DNA of 64,000 bases. Source: Hormiphora californensis (Eukaryota > Ctenophora > Tentaculata > Cydippida > Pleurobrachiidae). The stretch lies in assembly GCA_020137815.1 (NCBI GenBank), contig CM035358.1, forward strand, positions 2,580,821-2,644,820. Reading direction: 5' to 3'. Both the position numbers and the translations under genes were made by a program. Shown here in pieces: positions 12,679 through 21,582 of the stretch (its first letter is position 1; every line of letters starts with the position of its first letter). The notes under the pieces are model-generated. The model was given only the letters and a program-made list of their open reading frames with translations, ran no database searches and was not told the origin of the DNA.

Positions 12679-12684
12679 TTTATT
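12679..12684 (-). promoter_or_regulatory. Poly(A) signal overlapping the stop codon
   Basis: On the minus strand the last codons read AGC CAA TAA AAT, so AATAAA starts inside the last sense codon and contains the stop codon of the GVED-repeat protein (stop at 12680-12682). Confidence 0.45.
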
Positions 12685-14008
12685 GGCTGTCCTCGACTCC
12701 ACGTCGTCGTCGTCGCCTGTCCTCGACTCCACGTCGCCTGTCCTCGACTCCACGTCGTCGTCGTCGCCTGTCCTCGACTCCACGTCGCCTGTCCTCGACT
12801 CCACGTCGTCGTCGTCGCCTGTCCTCGACTCCACGTCGCCTGTCCTCGACTCCACGTCGTCGTCGTCGCCTGTCCTCGACTCCACGTCGCCTTTCCTCGA
12901 CTCCACGTCGTCGTCGTCGCCTGTCCTCGACTCCACGTCGCCTGTCCTCGACTCCACGTCGTCGTCGTCGCCTGTCCTCAACTCCACGTCGCCTGTCCTC
13001 AACTCCACGTCGTCGTCGCCTGTCCTCGACTCCACGTCGTCGTCGCCTGTCCTCGACTCCACGTCGTCGTCGTCGCCTGTCCTCGACTCCACGTTGCCTG
13101 TCCTCGACTCCACGTCGCCTGTCCTCGACTCCACGTCGTCGTCGTCGCCTGTCCTCGACTCCACGTCGCCTGTCCTCGACTCCACGTCGTCGTCGTCGCC
13201 TGTCCTCAACTCCACGTCGCCTGTCCTCGACTCCACGTCGCCTGTCCTCGACTCCACGTCGTCGTCGCCTGTCCTCGACTCCACGTCGTCGTCGTCGCCT
13301 GTCCTCGACTCCACGTCGCCTGTCCTCGACACCACGTCGTCGTCGTCGCCTGTCCTCGACTCCACGTCGCCTGTCCTCGACTCCACGTCGTCGTCGCCTG
13401 TCCTCGACTCCACGTCGTCGTCGCCTGTCCTCGACTCCACGTCGTCGTCGTCGCCTGTCCTCGACTCCACGTCGCCTGTCCTCGACTCCACGTCGTCGTC
13501 GTCGCCTGTCCTCGACTCCACGTCGCCTGTCCTCGACTCCACGTCGTCGTCGTCGCCTGTCCTCAACTCCACGTCGCCTGTCCTCGACTCCACGTCGCCT
13601 GTCCTCGACTCCACGTCGTCGTCGCCTGTCCTCGACTCCACGTCGTCGTCGTCGCCTGTCCTCGACTCCACGTCGCCTGTCCTCGACTCCACGTCGTCGT
13701 CGTCGCCTGTCCTCGACTCCACGTCGCCTGTCCTCGACTCCACGTCGCCTGTCCTCAACTCCACGTCGTCGTCGCCTGTCCTCGACTCCACGTCGTCGTC
13801 GTCGCCTGTCCTCGACTCCACGTCGCCTGTCCTCGACTCCACGTCGTCCTCGCATGTCCTCAACTCCACGTCGCCTGTCCTCGACTCCACGTCGCCTGTC
13901 TTCTACAGCACGTTTCCCATCTTCTACTCCACGTCGCCTGTCCTCAGTCTCGGCAAATACCAATGTCACTGCCAAAACGGCCACGAGGATGAATAGGAAT
14001 CCCTTCAT
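12680..14008 (-). CDS. Secreted repetitive protein: signal peptide plus 50 GVED/arginine-run units
   Basis: A 442-residue frame read on the minus strand from ATG at 14008. The first 19 residues, MKGFLFILVAVLAVTLVFA, form a typical signal peptide with likely cleavage before ETED. The rest is 50 tandem units: a tetrapeptide, nearly always GVED, preceded by a basic run. The run is three arginines in most units, six in 17 and five in 7; variants are GKR, RQR and MRGRR. The protein ends GVED-SQ. A pyrimidine-rich acceptor (TTTCCCTTGTAG) lies just before the ATG, suggesting a spliced 5' leader. AATAAA overlaps the stop codon. No family is recognised. Tribasic sites between identical short peptides resemble a prohormone precursor that would release many GVED peptides; a charged matrix protein is an alternative. 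Other frames are also open because every unit is a multiple of three. Confidence 0.6.
   Translation of the reverse strand: MKGFLFILVAVLAVTLVFAETEDRRRGVEDGKRAVEDRRRGVEDRRRGVEDMRGRRGVEDRRRGVEDRRRRRRGVEDRRRRRGVEDRRRGVEDRRRGVEDRRRRRRGVEDRRRGVEDRRRRRRGVEDRRRRRGVEDRRRGVEDRRRGVEDRRRRRRGVEDRRRGVEDRRRRRRGVEDRRRGVEDRRRRRRGVEDRRRRRGVEDRRRRRGVEDRRRGVEDRRRRRRGVEDRRRGVEDRRRRRRGVEDRRRRRGVEDRRRGVEDRRRGVEDRRRRRRGVEDRRRGVEDRRRRRRGVEDRRRGVEDRQRGVEDRRRRRRGVEDRRRRRGVEDRRRRRGVEDRRRGVEDRRRRRRGVEDRRRGVEDRRRRRRGVEERRRGVEDRRRRRRGVEDRRRGVEDRRRRRRGVEDRRRGVEDRRRRRRGVEDRRRGVEDRRRRRRGVEDSQ
12690..13950. repeat. 21/27/30-bp minisatellite (coding array)
   Basis: Plus-strand unit CCTGTCCTCGACTCCACGT plus CG, with zero, two or three extra CGT triplets, giving 21-, 27- and 30-bp units. 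About 50 units. The 30- and 21-bp units tend to alternate. Units near the signal-peptide end (13840-13950) are the most diverged, the usual picture for the edge of an array. Confidence 0.95.
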
Positions 14009-14394
14009 CCTGACCTACAAGGGAAATAAATGTTCAAGGTTGCATTCAACGGTAACAATCATAGTAAATTTGAAAAGTATAATATTGTGTTGATGCAATT
14101 ATTTATCACGTAGGAGCTGGTTATAACTGTTGCGTTTTTAATCAACCAAATTAAATCAGCAAATTATTGGTATGCATATGGTATGGTAATTGATACACAT
14201 ACACCTCAGCTTAGAACCATCAACATTCAACAGTGAAAAAAGGTGCAGAGGGCCGGGAGCTAACCCACGAACTGAGCTCATCACCATTCAATAACTTTAT
14301 TATGTGAAAGTCCCGGAAAAAAGTCTCCTCGATCAAAGATCTTTCGTCCGATACTTAGCTTATATCATTACATACCCAAGTTGTGTTATATGAC

Positions 14395-14475
<81 letters not shown>
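14395..14475. repeat. (GA)n microsatellite
   Basis: An uninterrupted GA tract of about 80 bases in the region upstream (minus-strand sense) of the GVED-repeat gene. The rest of 14009-14937 shows nothing coding. Confidence 0.97.
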
Positions 14476-14480
<5 letters not shown>

Positions 14481-14937
14481 GGAGGGGGACAGAGAGAGAG
14501 TGTGTTGGCCATGTACATCCATCATCTTCCCTTACCTCTCCCACACGACGTGTTACATCGCAGAGGCAAATCGTTGTTTTATCGAACAAAGCAAGCAAAT
14601 CGAACAAGGCAAGCAAATCGTTACTTATCCAGACATGAGATAAGCTAACCATTAACCAAGCTGCAATCCCTTTTCTCAACCCCGTTCCAGCCAGTTGATC
14701 ACTCCTTCTTGTCTACTTCCTCTTTATTCTCCATTTCCCTTGCCCCCAGCTATAACAGTCCCCTGTCACCTCTCCTCTCAAGTCATATTGGTCCCCTCTC
14801 CTGCTATCCTTGCCTGCTATCTTGTTCCGCCTACCATGGTTCCAGTCACACTTAGTTCACTTTACAGTTAGCCCTCTCCCTTTATCCTCTCTCCCTCTAC
14901 CTCTTCACCTCCCTTTACTCGTTCTTACCTCCACTAG

Positions 14938-15052
14938 ATCTATTAAACCCAAGACGACAGACGCATTGGCAGACGTCACTCGACCAGTGGGCACCAAGCC
15001 AGTGGGCATCCAGGACAAGGCACTTTGGCGCATACACCATTCTGATTCCTGA
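14938..15052 (+). CDS. Possible terminal exon of an unknown gene
   Basis: A pyrimidine-rich tract and acceptor (CTTACCTCCACTAG) precede an open stretch that reads SIKPKTTDALADVTRP, continues through a repeated PVG motif and ends HHSDS before TGA at 15050-15052. An AATAAA follows about 80 bases later at 15134-15139. No upstream exon was identified and no family is recognised, so this rests only on splice, stop and polyadenylation signals. Confidence 0.25.
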
Positions 15053-15366
15053 CTGAATACTAACGAAGTGTCTGTACGGTGTGGCGGTCCGGGTTTTTGT
15101 GTATATGTCTCAGTTGTGTAGAGGAACTCAGATAATAAACGGTTGCGACTAGGACTTCAACCAGACTTTTTTGCCAAAGCTAGGGTAATAAAGCGGCACC
15201 CCGCCACCGAGCGGTGTTTGAATAGTCATGTCGACTATTCACGCTGCTCACCCGTTATATGCAAGGGGCGGGGGTTTATTTGTACCTAGCTAGAAAATTA
15301 TTACCCACTCACTGTACCATATTATATATGATAGTCAGTAGCAAACTGTTACAAGAGAGAGAGAGC

Positions 15367-15418
<52 letters not shown>

Positions 15419-16073
15419 GAGAGAGAGAAACAGAGAGAGAGAAAGAAACAGAGAGAGAGAAAGAGAGAGAGATAATATCATCTCCACAGAGAGGCCTCTC
15501 ACTCCCATAAACCAGTCGGCAGTCAGCCCATCAAATCGCACCCTCTTTTCACCTGTTTCAATCCCTCCGTCTGCCACTATATCAGCTGAGATAATGTGGA
15601 TGTAGTTGGGTAGTTCCCAACTGTTTCAGTAGATTTTTCCGAGTAAACGGCCCTATATTCTATAAATCATCCGAGTTACAACTCTACCAGTGCAGGTCCA
15701 GTAAATTATAGAAACCTGAAACAGTTTTTCTCTCTCTCTCTCTCTCTCTCTCAGCTCTCTCTCACTCTCTCGATTCGTGCACCGGTCCCTGCTGTTGCGC
15801 CGTTGCGGGAGTACCTCATCGGCAGCCGCATATCAAGGGGGGCTATAATTATAAGTAGTACGGCACGTTCTAACTGCACTTTAGCACGTGGTAATCAATG
15901 TTGAGTTATTTTCGAATCATTCTTTTCTCCACCAGATTTACACCTGTAGCCTATAATGAGTTGTTGAATCTTAGGGCGGGGCAAATTGGGCATCGCAGCA
16001 CCCGCGGCGGGGACACGTGGTTAGCGAGCTTAACCAGCTCTGACGCGTATAATACTTGGATCCACTGAAGTGA

Positions 16074-16143
<70 letters not shown>

Positions 16144-17765
16144 CGATTAGATAGATAGAGAGAAAGAGAGAAAGAGAATTGGCCACGTGTTACAACTTGA
16201 AAAACTTTGTTACCTGGACAACCCTGCATCACTAACCAACAACTATATATCATCCAACGTCCATTCATAACCTCTCACAACCTCTCACTTGCGCATGAAC
16301 CAATTACTAGTGTGCTAATTGTAGATTAACTACCCTCATTAGACACTGGGATGATATATGGGAAGCCAATGAAAGTTTTCCAGTGGTTGGTTGTAGCAAG
16401 ATAATTCCGTATCACTCAGCCCTCCAAAAATATATTTTGTTTAGGGGTCTATTTTTTTGACAAATATTTTCCACTATTTGTTTCAATAGACTTGCACCAG
16501 CTGTTTATATATTCTGCAACCTCGCCTTATAACACTGTGTTTCAACCTCAATTTGTCTGAGCTATTAAAACATCAACAGTGTCTAAGAATATAGCGTAGG
16601 TATAGTTTCAATTTCCAATTATAGTTAGTTGAACATTTACAGTGCGCTCAGATGAGGTCTGCGGCGCCAGACAGCTCTTTTATTAACTTGATCTTATCCT
16701 GGATACAATAGTTACCTCATATAATCAACCTTACCTTATTTTTTGTACCTACCCACTATAACTAGTTTCTGCAAGCCAAATATTATAATAGTACGGTTCT
16801 ATTGGTTCCGGAAGAGCTCATATATTGCCTAGCTAGACTGTACGTGCACCGCCCCCGAAACAAATTTGTAAAGGGAGGGTTAGAACATAACTCATTAACT
16901 CGTATTATATGTATTGAGAGTCATATATGACGGAGACCTCGACAAGTTGCAGATTAAGGAATTGAAGCTTAGCAATCCTAAAAGTAAAACTGAAACCACA
17001 TACTCATAGAATCATTCAAATTCATTCAAATGTTTCAGTCAATTAACAACTTTAATTTTAATTGAGCGGTTTATTTGGTGTGGCTTCTGTAGCCGCATCA
17101 GATCCCGTTACTTCTCAGACCCTTCCCCCTTTGCTCTGCCGAACCCTGTCTGGTGCCGCGGACCCCATCTGAGCGCACTATCGCACGCTAAATTTCAGAA
17201 TCAAATCGGGGTCTGGCGGTCTGAAATAAAATGCAGTCATGTGGTCTCTAATAAAAGGGTAATTCTTGAACAGTTTAGTAGTCATTCACCGCATAAGGTA
17301 CAATTGGCCATGTACAGTCGGACCCCGATTTACCTGGATGCTCGGAGAAAAGGGTCCTACTGTAATATTACAAGAATCAGAGCTCCTAAATGTAACACCG
17401 GCCTCTATTTATCAGCAAGGCTCATTCATTATACCAGCTGAATGATTCAGTAGTCGCTGCCTAGAGCGCTCCTCAGCCAGCTTTAAACTCAACCGGTGTC
17501 CACACATAATCCTGAGCACATAAATACTCGCACTACTTGTTGTTATGCAACGAATATTTACGTACTTAGGGCGTGCAATTGATTCATCAGCCTACAATCC
17601 CCCCGCCTACAATGTTTTATTTTCTTTGCTGCTAATATACTAAGATTCTGCTGGTATTTGGGGTGTTTTCAAAGGTCACCATTTGTGACTCACGGATCGT
17701 TAGTACAATGACGTATAGGCCACATGGGACTTGGGAGCTATTATATTCTGTAATTTTGTCTAGTA
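15053..17765. other. Intergenic DNA with GA tracts and MITE fragments
   Basis: No exon was recognised. It contains GA tracts (15352-15475 and 16076-16143), a CT tract (15727-15770), fragments of the CTGTCTGG MITE family (about 16642-16672 and 17145-17216) and a deleted TA-flanked MITE (17315-17362). Confidence 0.6.
17315..17362. mobile_element. TA-flanked MITE (pogo/Tc1-like), deleted copy 3
   Basis: A 48-bp remnant starting CAGTCGGACCCCGATTTACC, flanked by TA at 17313-17314 and 17363-17364. The right half is largely lost, leaving GGGTCCTACTG at the end. Confidence 0.6.
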
Positions 17766-18206
17766 CTGTAAAACTAGAAATTTTCGTGAGATTTTTATTT
17801 TCGCTCTTTATTTTTGGCTGGAAAATCCGCGAAAATTAATTCCGCGAAAATATTTTGGACGATTTTTTTACAGAAAATAATGGTCATGTGACCACTGCTC
17901 TTATACGTGGCAAGGGATTCAGTAGGAGTTGTAAGCCAATGAGATGTGAGCCTTTTCTGTCTCATCCCTGATTGGCTATCTCTTAGAGCCAATCAGCAAT
18001 GAGAAAATGCTCACATTTCATTGGTCTACGCCAAGCAGGTCTGGTGTCTCATGGCAATGACGACTGCACTCTTGGCGTAATTAGACAATAGACTAGGACC
18101 GTGAAATGGGGGTAGCAGTGGGATTAGCGAAAATTAAAATCGCGAAAATAGTAAATTTTGATCGAATCGCGAAAATTAATTGCCTCGAAAATATCTAGTT
18201 TTACAG
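17766..18206. mobile_element. TA-flanked non-autonomous element with CTGTAAAACTAGA ends
   Basis: Inverted ends CTGTAAAACTAGA..TTTTCG about 440 bp apart, flanked by TA at 17764-17765 and 18207-18208. Subterminal CGCGAAAATTAA motifs recur at both ends. No coding capacity; TA flanks suggest Tc1/mariner-type mobilisation. Confidence 0.6.
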
Positions 18207-18306
18207 TAGTTAAGTTAGTTGCAAAGAATTCCAAGTTCATTTCTCTAGCGATTAATTTCACCACATGGGAGCTATTATATTCTGTAATTTTGTCTAGTAG
18301 AATTGT

Positions 18307-18712
18307 TAGGGCGCGCACAGACTGTCCATGCGTGATCATGTCCATTATTTTGACCAAGTCGCCAGCGTATCAAAATTAGTCGGGTTCAGTGGTTTTCGAT
18401 ATGTTATGAATTAGTTTCAGTTTTTACTCTTCAAGCTTGGTCAAACTCAAATGACCAAGTCGCACAGACTTTCAAAAATTGGTCATTTGACCAAGCTTGG
18501 AGAGTAAAAACTGAAACTAATTCATAACATATCGAAAACCACTGAACCCGACTAATTTTGATACGCTGGCGACTTGGTCAAAATAATGGACATGATCACG
18601 CACTGTCAGGCCAATGCTCTGACCACAGTTCTCACGCGCTCCGAGAGAAATGAGAATAGGGTCAGGCCAATGCTCTGACAGATCACGCATGGACAGTCTG
18701 TGCACGCCCTTA
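18307..18712. mobile_element. Foldback element interrupted by a nested MITE
   Basis: Long inverted repeat. The left arm, about 18307-18458, contains GCACAGACTGTCCATGCG and CGATATGTTATGAATTAG; the right arm from about 18480 is its reverse complement and is split by the 79-bp MITE at 18603-18681. A segment reading AGTTGCAAAGAATTCCAAG occurs on both sides (about 18215 and 18713), so an older duplication frames the structure. No coding capacity. Confidence 0.7.
18603..18681. mobile_element. CTGTCAG-family MITE, complete copy with 8-bp target duplication
   Basis: 79 bp beginning CTGTCAGG and ending CTGACAG, flanked by perfect 8-bp direct repeats ATCACGCA (18595-18602 and 18682-18689). The interrupted foldback arm is continuous once the element and one repeat are removed, which confirms insertion. 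Both ends carry the 19-bp core GTCAGGCCAATGCTCTGAC in the same orientation. An 8-bp duplication is typical of hAT transposons. Confidence 0.85.
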
Positions 18713-18795
18713 GTTGCAAAGAATTCCAAGTTCATTTCTCTAGCGATTAATTTCACCACTCCTTTCTCTCTACAGCAGCAGATTAAGACACCACC

Positions 18796-21582
18796 ATGAC
18801 CGTTATACCGGATCAGGGAGATACGATACCGAGATCCAAGAAGACTTGGGCACTCTTTCTAATTGGACTGTGCTGTTTTACAACGAACATGTGTTTTAGT
18901 GCACGGGACGGGTATTTAGGTATCTTCGCTAAGGAGGAAGATATATCGGGTAAATAACACATAGTAGCTGGGATCCAAAATATATCGGGTAAATAACTGA
19001 TAGCAGAGAAATTATACGACTCTTTCTGAAAGGTGTATGCCTGGATGCCAAAATTGAGACATTTACTTGTACATGGAGCTTGCTTTGATCTACCGATCCC
19101 TCATCTAGATCACCATCTAGATCAGTGCGGTGTGATGCAGCCACACAAAGGGTGGTATATGGCTCTACAAGTTATAGATCAAATAGCAGGGTGCCACTTG
19201 TACATTGTTATATTGAAGGGACTGTATATTGAGGCATTTCCTTGTAGCATACCGGCTTGCTTTATAGTTGTTATTATAACAGTATAACACCGATTCACGT
19301 ATAGCAAGGACATTGAATAGCCGGGACTCTAAATTGAGGCATTTACTTATAGAGCGAGCTTGCTTTATATTGTATTAATTAATATATTGCTTCAAAGAGA
19401 CAATATGCTTAACGCGGCACTGCCACTGCTGACTGCAACTCTGAGGGCAGAAAAACCACAAAAGGTAGCCACACACCCTCACCACGGAAAGCTCAACTGC
19501 TTCCACCTCCCGCTACACCATATACTGCCCGACCTGCGAAGCAGGGAGGGTGGTATATGGTATAAAACCCGACCAAAGGGAGGGGTTTATACTTTTAAAA
19601 GCAAGGATTTATTGATTATAAGTTTTATAGCGGCAAAAACATCCATGCGTTTTATAGCGGGCGGGCCGGTATATCAGACAAATTTTCACCCGCTGATATT
19701 TATACATCGGGTAAGCTGCATGGTAGTACTCCAGGCCCTGTCTGGCGCCGCGACCCATCTTGAGAATCAAATGGGGTATGGCGCCGCCATACAGTCCAGG
19801 CCAGGCTCTTTTCTTAATTCCCAATTTATATTTCTAATTGAGGGGGAAACTGTCACTATTACAATTTTACCCGCAATTTCAGGTTTTGTGTACGGCCTAT
19901 TCAAAGCCAACTACATTGTGGGCTACATGCTCATGGGAATACTTAACAAATGGCTTCTGAAGGTCTGCAGCGCCAGGTTTGTGTTACTTTCTCGTGGTTT
20001 TTGATCCGTCTGTAAGGGATACAGAACAACTATTATCGCTGAATACGACACAGTCAGGTCATATCTGACCACGGTTCTTGCGCATGAAAGAAATGAGAAT
20101 AGGGTCAGGCCAATGTACTGACAGTATGACACAGTTAGCACTGATCTACCGAACCCTCACAGAGCGCGGTGTGAGCCACACAAAATTAACACGAGTCACG
20201 ATGTTTCACAAAGCGATGATCCCTCCTTGTTGAGTAAGTTACCCCTTAACAAATCCCTCCACAGGACAATCATACTGGTTGGTTTGTTCGGCCACGGAGT
20301 GTGCCTCTTTCTCGCTGCCATTGTTTACGAGTTGTTATTGGATGGAACAGATCACCTTCACGCGGACACGAAAGCTCTGTTTGAGTTCCTCACTTGCTTC
20401 CTTCAGGTTGGTGATATCGCTGTCATGGCAATGGTTGGTGATATTGTAATTTCTTTACATAATCCCGGAATGTGCTGTGTAGACCTATAGTCTACACATG
20501 GGCACACGGACACCTAGTGAGCGAGATCTTAGTGTCACTGACACCTGTTCGAACAGGTGTCAGTGACTGATCAGTCCGTCAGTGGTACCAAATTCCATAC
20601 CTGACCGTACTCCCCTCCGCAGGCTATCCAGGGCGGTCTGATGAGCTCTGTAACCCTCTCCTCCCTGTCCCTGGGGACATCCTACTGCAAAGACCAGATG
20701 GGTATCGTTAACGGGACATACTACCTAGGAGCAGTCATCCCCCATGGCATCGTGCCAGTTATTGCTAATGCCATCTTTATGAGACTGGGCTACTCCGCAC
20801 CCCTCTTTCTCTTTAGTATCGTTGCAATGGTACTGTCCTGTCTGGCGTGGGGCATCTTTGTCATCCAACAGTTTGATTTCTCCCTTGAGAAAGAGGATGA
20901 AAGTGGATCAATTGGAAAAATGCCAAAAAGGTGTCTCATCCCGTTAGTCCAATCTTACATCCTAACCGCCTACCTGAGCTACCTCCAACTAGCCCTACCT
21001 CTGTATGCCAACAGCACCCTAGGCTTTAGTGTCGTCATGTCCAGTACGACCCTATTTGGTTTGATGATGTCCATTGCAATAGTCAACATCCTCACCACAT
21101 TCCTGTTGGGCACGCCCAAGAAGATTCTCCACATTCTCCTGGTATGCTGCGTCATTGACACCGTCGCTGCCTTCCTTCTCTTCCCTCCCTCCGGTGCACC
21201 TGAGACCTGGATATCCGCATCCCGGTACTACATGTACCCCCTGTTATTCGCTATTGGGATGTCTGACGCGTTCAGTACCATCAACACTACCCCGGCAATG
21301 GAGGCTCTTTTCATGACAACAAGAGCGAAACCACCCAGCCCAAGCCAGCAGCACACAATGTCCTCTCTTTGGATCGCAGGAAATGGGCTGAGTTATGCCA
21401 TTGGTGCCTACTTAGGAGGGTTCTTTGACCAGCTTTTCCACGAGGATTTCGGGAGAGCTGGAGTGTTTTGGGGCTCCATGGCTTGTGTATGTGTGGTATC
21501 TCTGGCTATCCCCCTGTACATGTATGAGAATACTAAGGATGAACAGTACAGACTGGTAGATGAGACTGAGAGTGATACGTAA
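18796..21582 (+). CDS. Major facilitator superfamily transporter, four exons
   Basis: Exons 18796-18949, 19883-19976, 20265-20406 and 20623-21582 join in phase to 449 codons plus stop. The ATG has a good context (CCACCATGA). The protein has many hydrophobic helices: the first reads WALFLIGLCCFTTNMCFSAR and a late one IAGNGLSYAIGAYLGGFFDQ. Between helices 2 and 3 is the loop ending KVCSARTIILVG, and helix 5 resembles the antiporter motif region (GAVIPHGIVPVIANA). MFS proteins move small solutes across membranes; the layout is closest in feel to the SLC18/SLC18B1 drug-H+ antiporter group, but the substrate cannot be read. The donor of exon 3 is ambiguous: a second GTTGGT copy lies 33 bases downstream in frame. 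Intron 1 holds MITEs; intron 3 holds a perfect 34-bp palindrome. Confidence 0.82.
19738..19794. mobile_element. CTGTCTGG-family MITE with 8-bp target duplication
   Basis: 57 bp starting CTGTCTGGCGCCGC and ending GGCGCCGCCATACAG, flanked by perfect 8-bp repeats TCCAGGCC (19730-19737 and 19795-19802), in intron 1 of the transporter gene. The duplication size fits hAT. Confidence 0.85.
20052..20124. mobile_element. CTGTCAG-family MITE with imperfect 8-bp duplication
   Basis: 73 bp with AGTCAGGTCATATCTGACC at the left and GGTCAGGCCAATGTACTGAC at the right, flanked by TACGACAC and TATGACAC (7 of 8 identical). In intron 2 of the transporter gene. Confidence 0.7.
20534..20567. repeat. Perfect 34-bp palindrome
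   Basis: GTCACTGACACCTGTTC followed immediately by its exact reverse complement, with no spacer, in intron 3 of the transporter gene. Confidence 0.9.

Larger units (their letters stand above)
9827..12679. other. Kinase 3' region and intergenic DNA
   Basis: No coding exon was recognised. An AATAAA at 10438-10443 could be the kinase polyadenylation signal. The stretch holds a GA tract, a TA-flanked MITE (10961-11077), a fragment of the CTGTCTGG family (about 11884-11930) and an 86-bp member of the CTGTCAG family (12254-12339). Confidence 0.6.

Noticed and set aside
12648-14093. Alternative long frames through the GVED array (LSSTPRR, CPRLHV, VLDST and VESRTGD repeats)
   Set aside because: Units are multiples of three without stops, so most frames are open. 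Only the frame starting at 14008 on the minus strand has a signal peptide, an acceptor before the ATG and a poly(A) signal. The Ser/Thr-rich VLDST frame remains a weak alternative.
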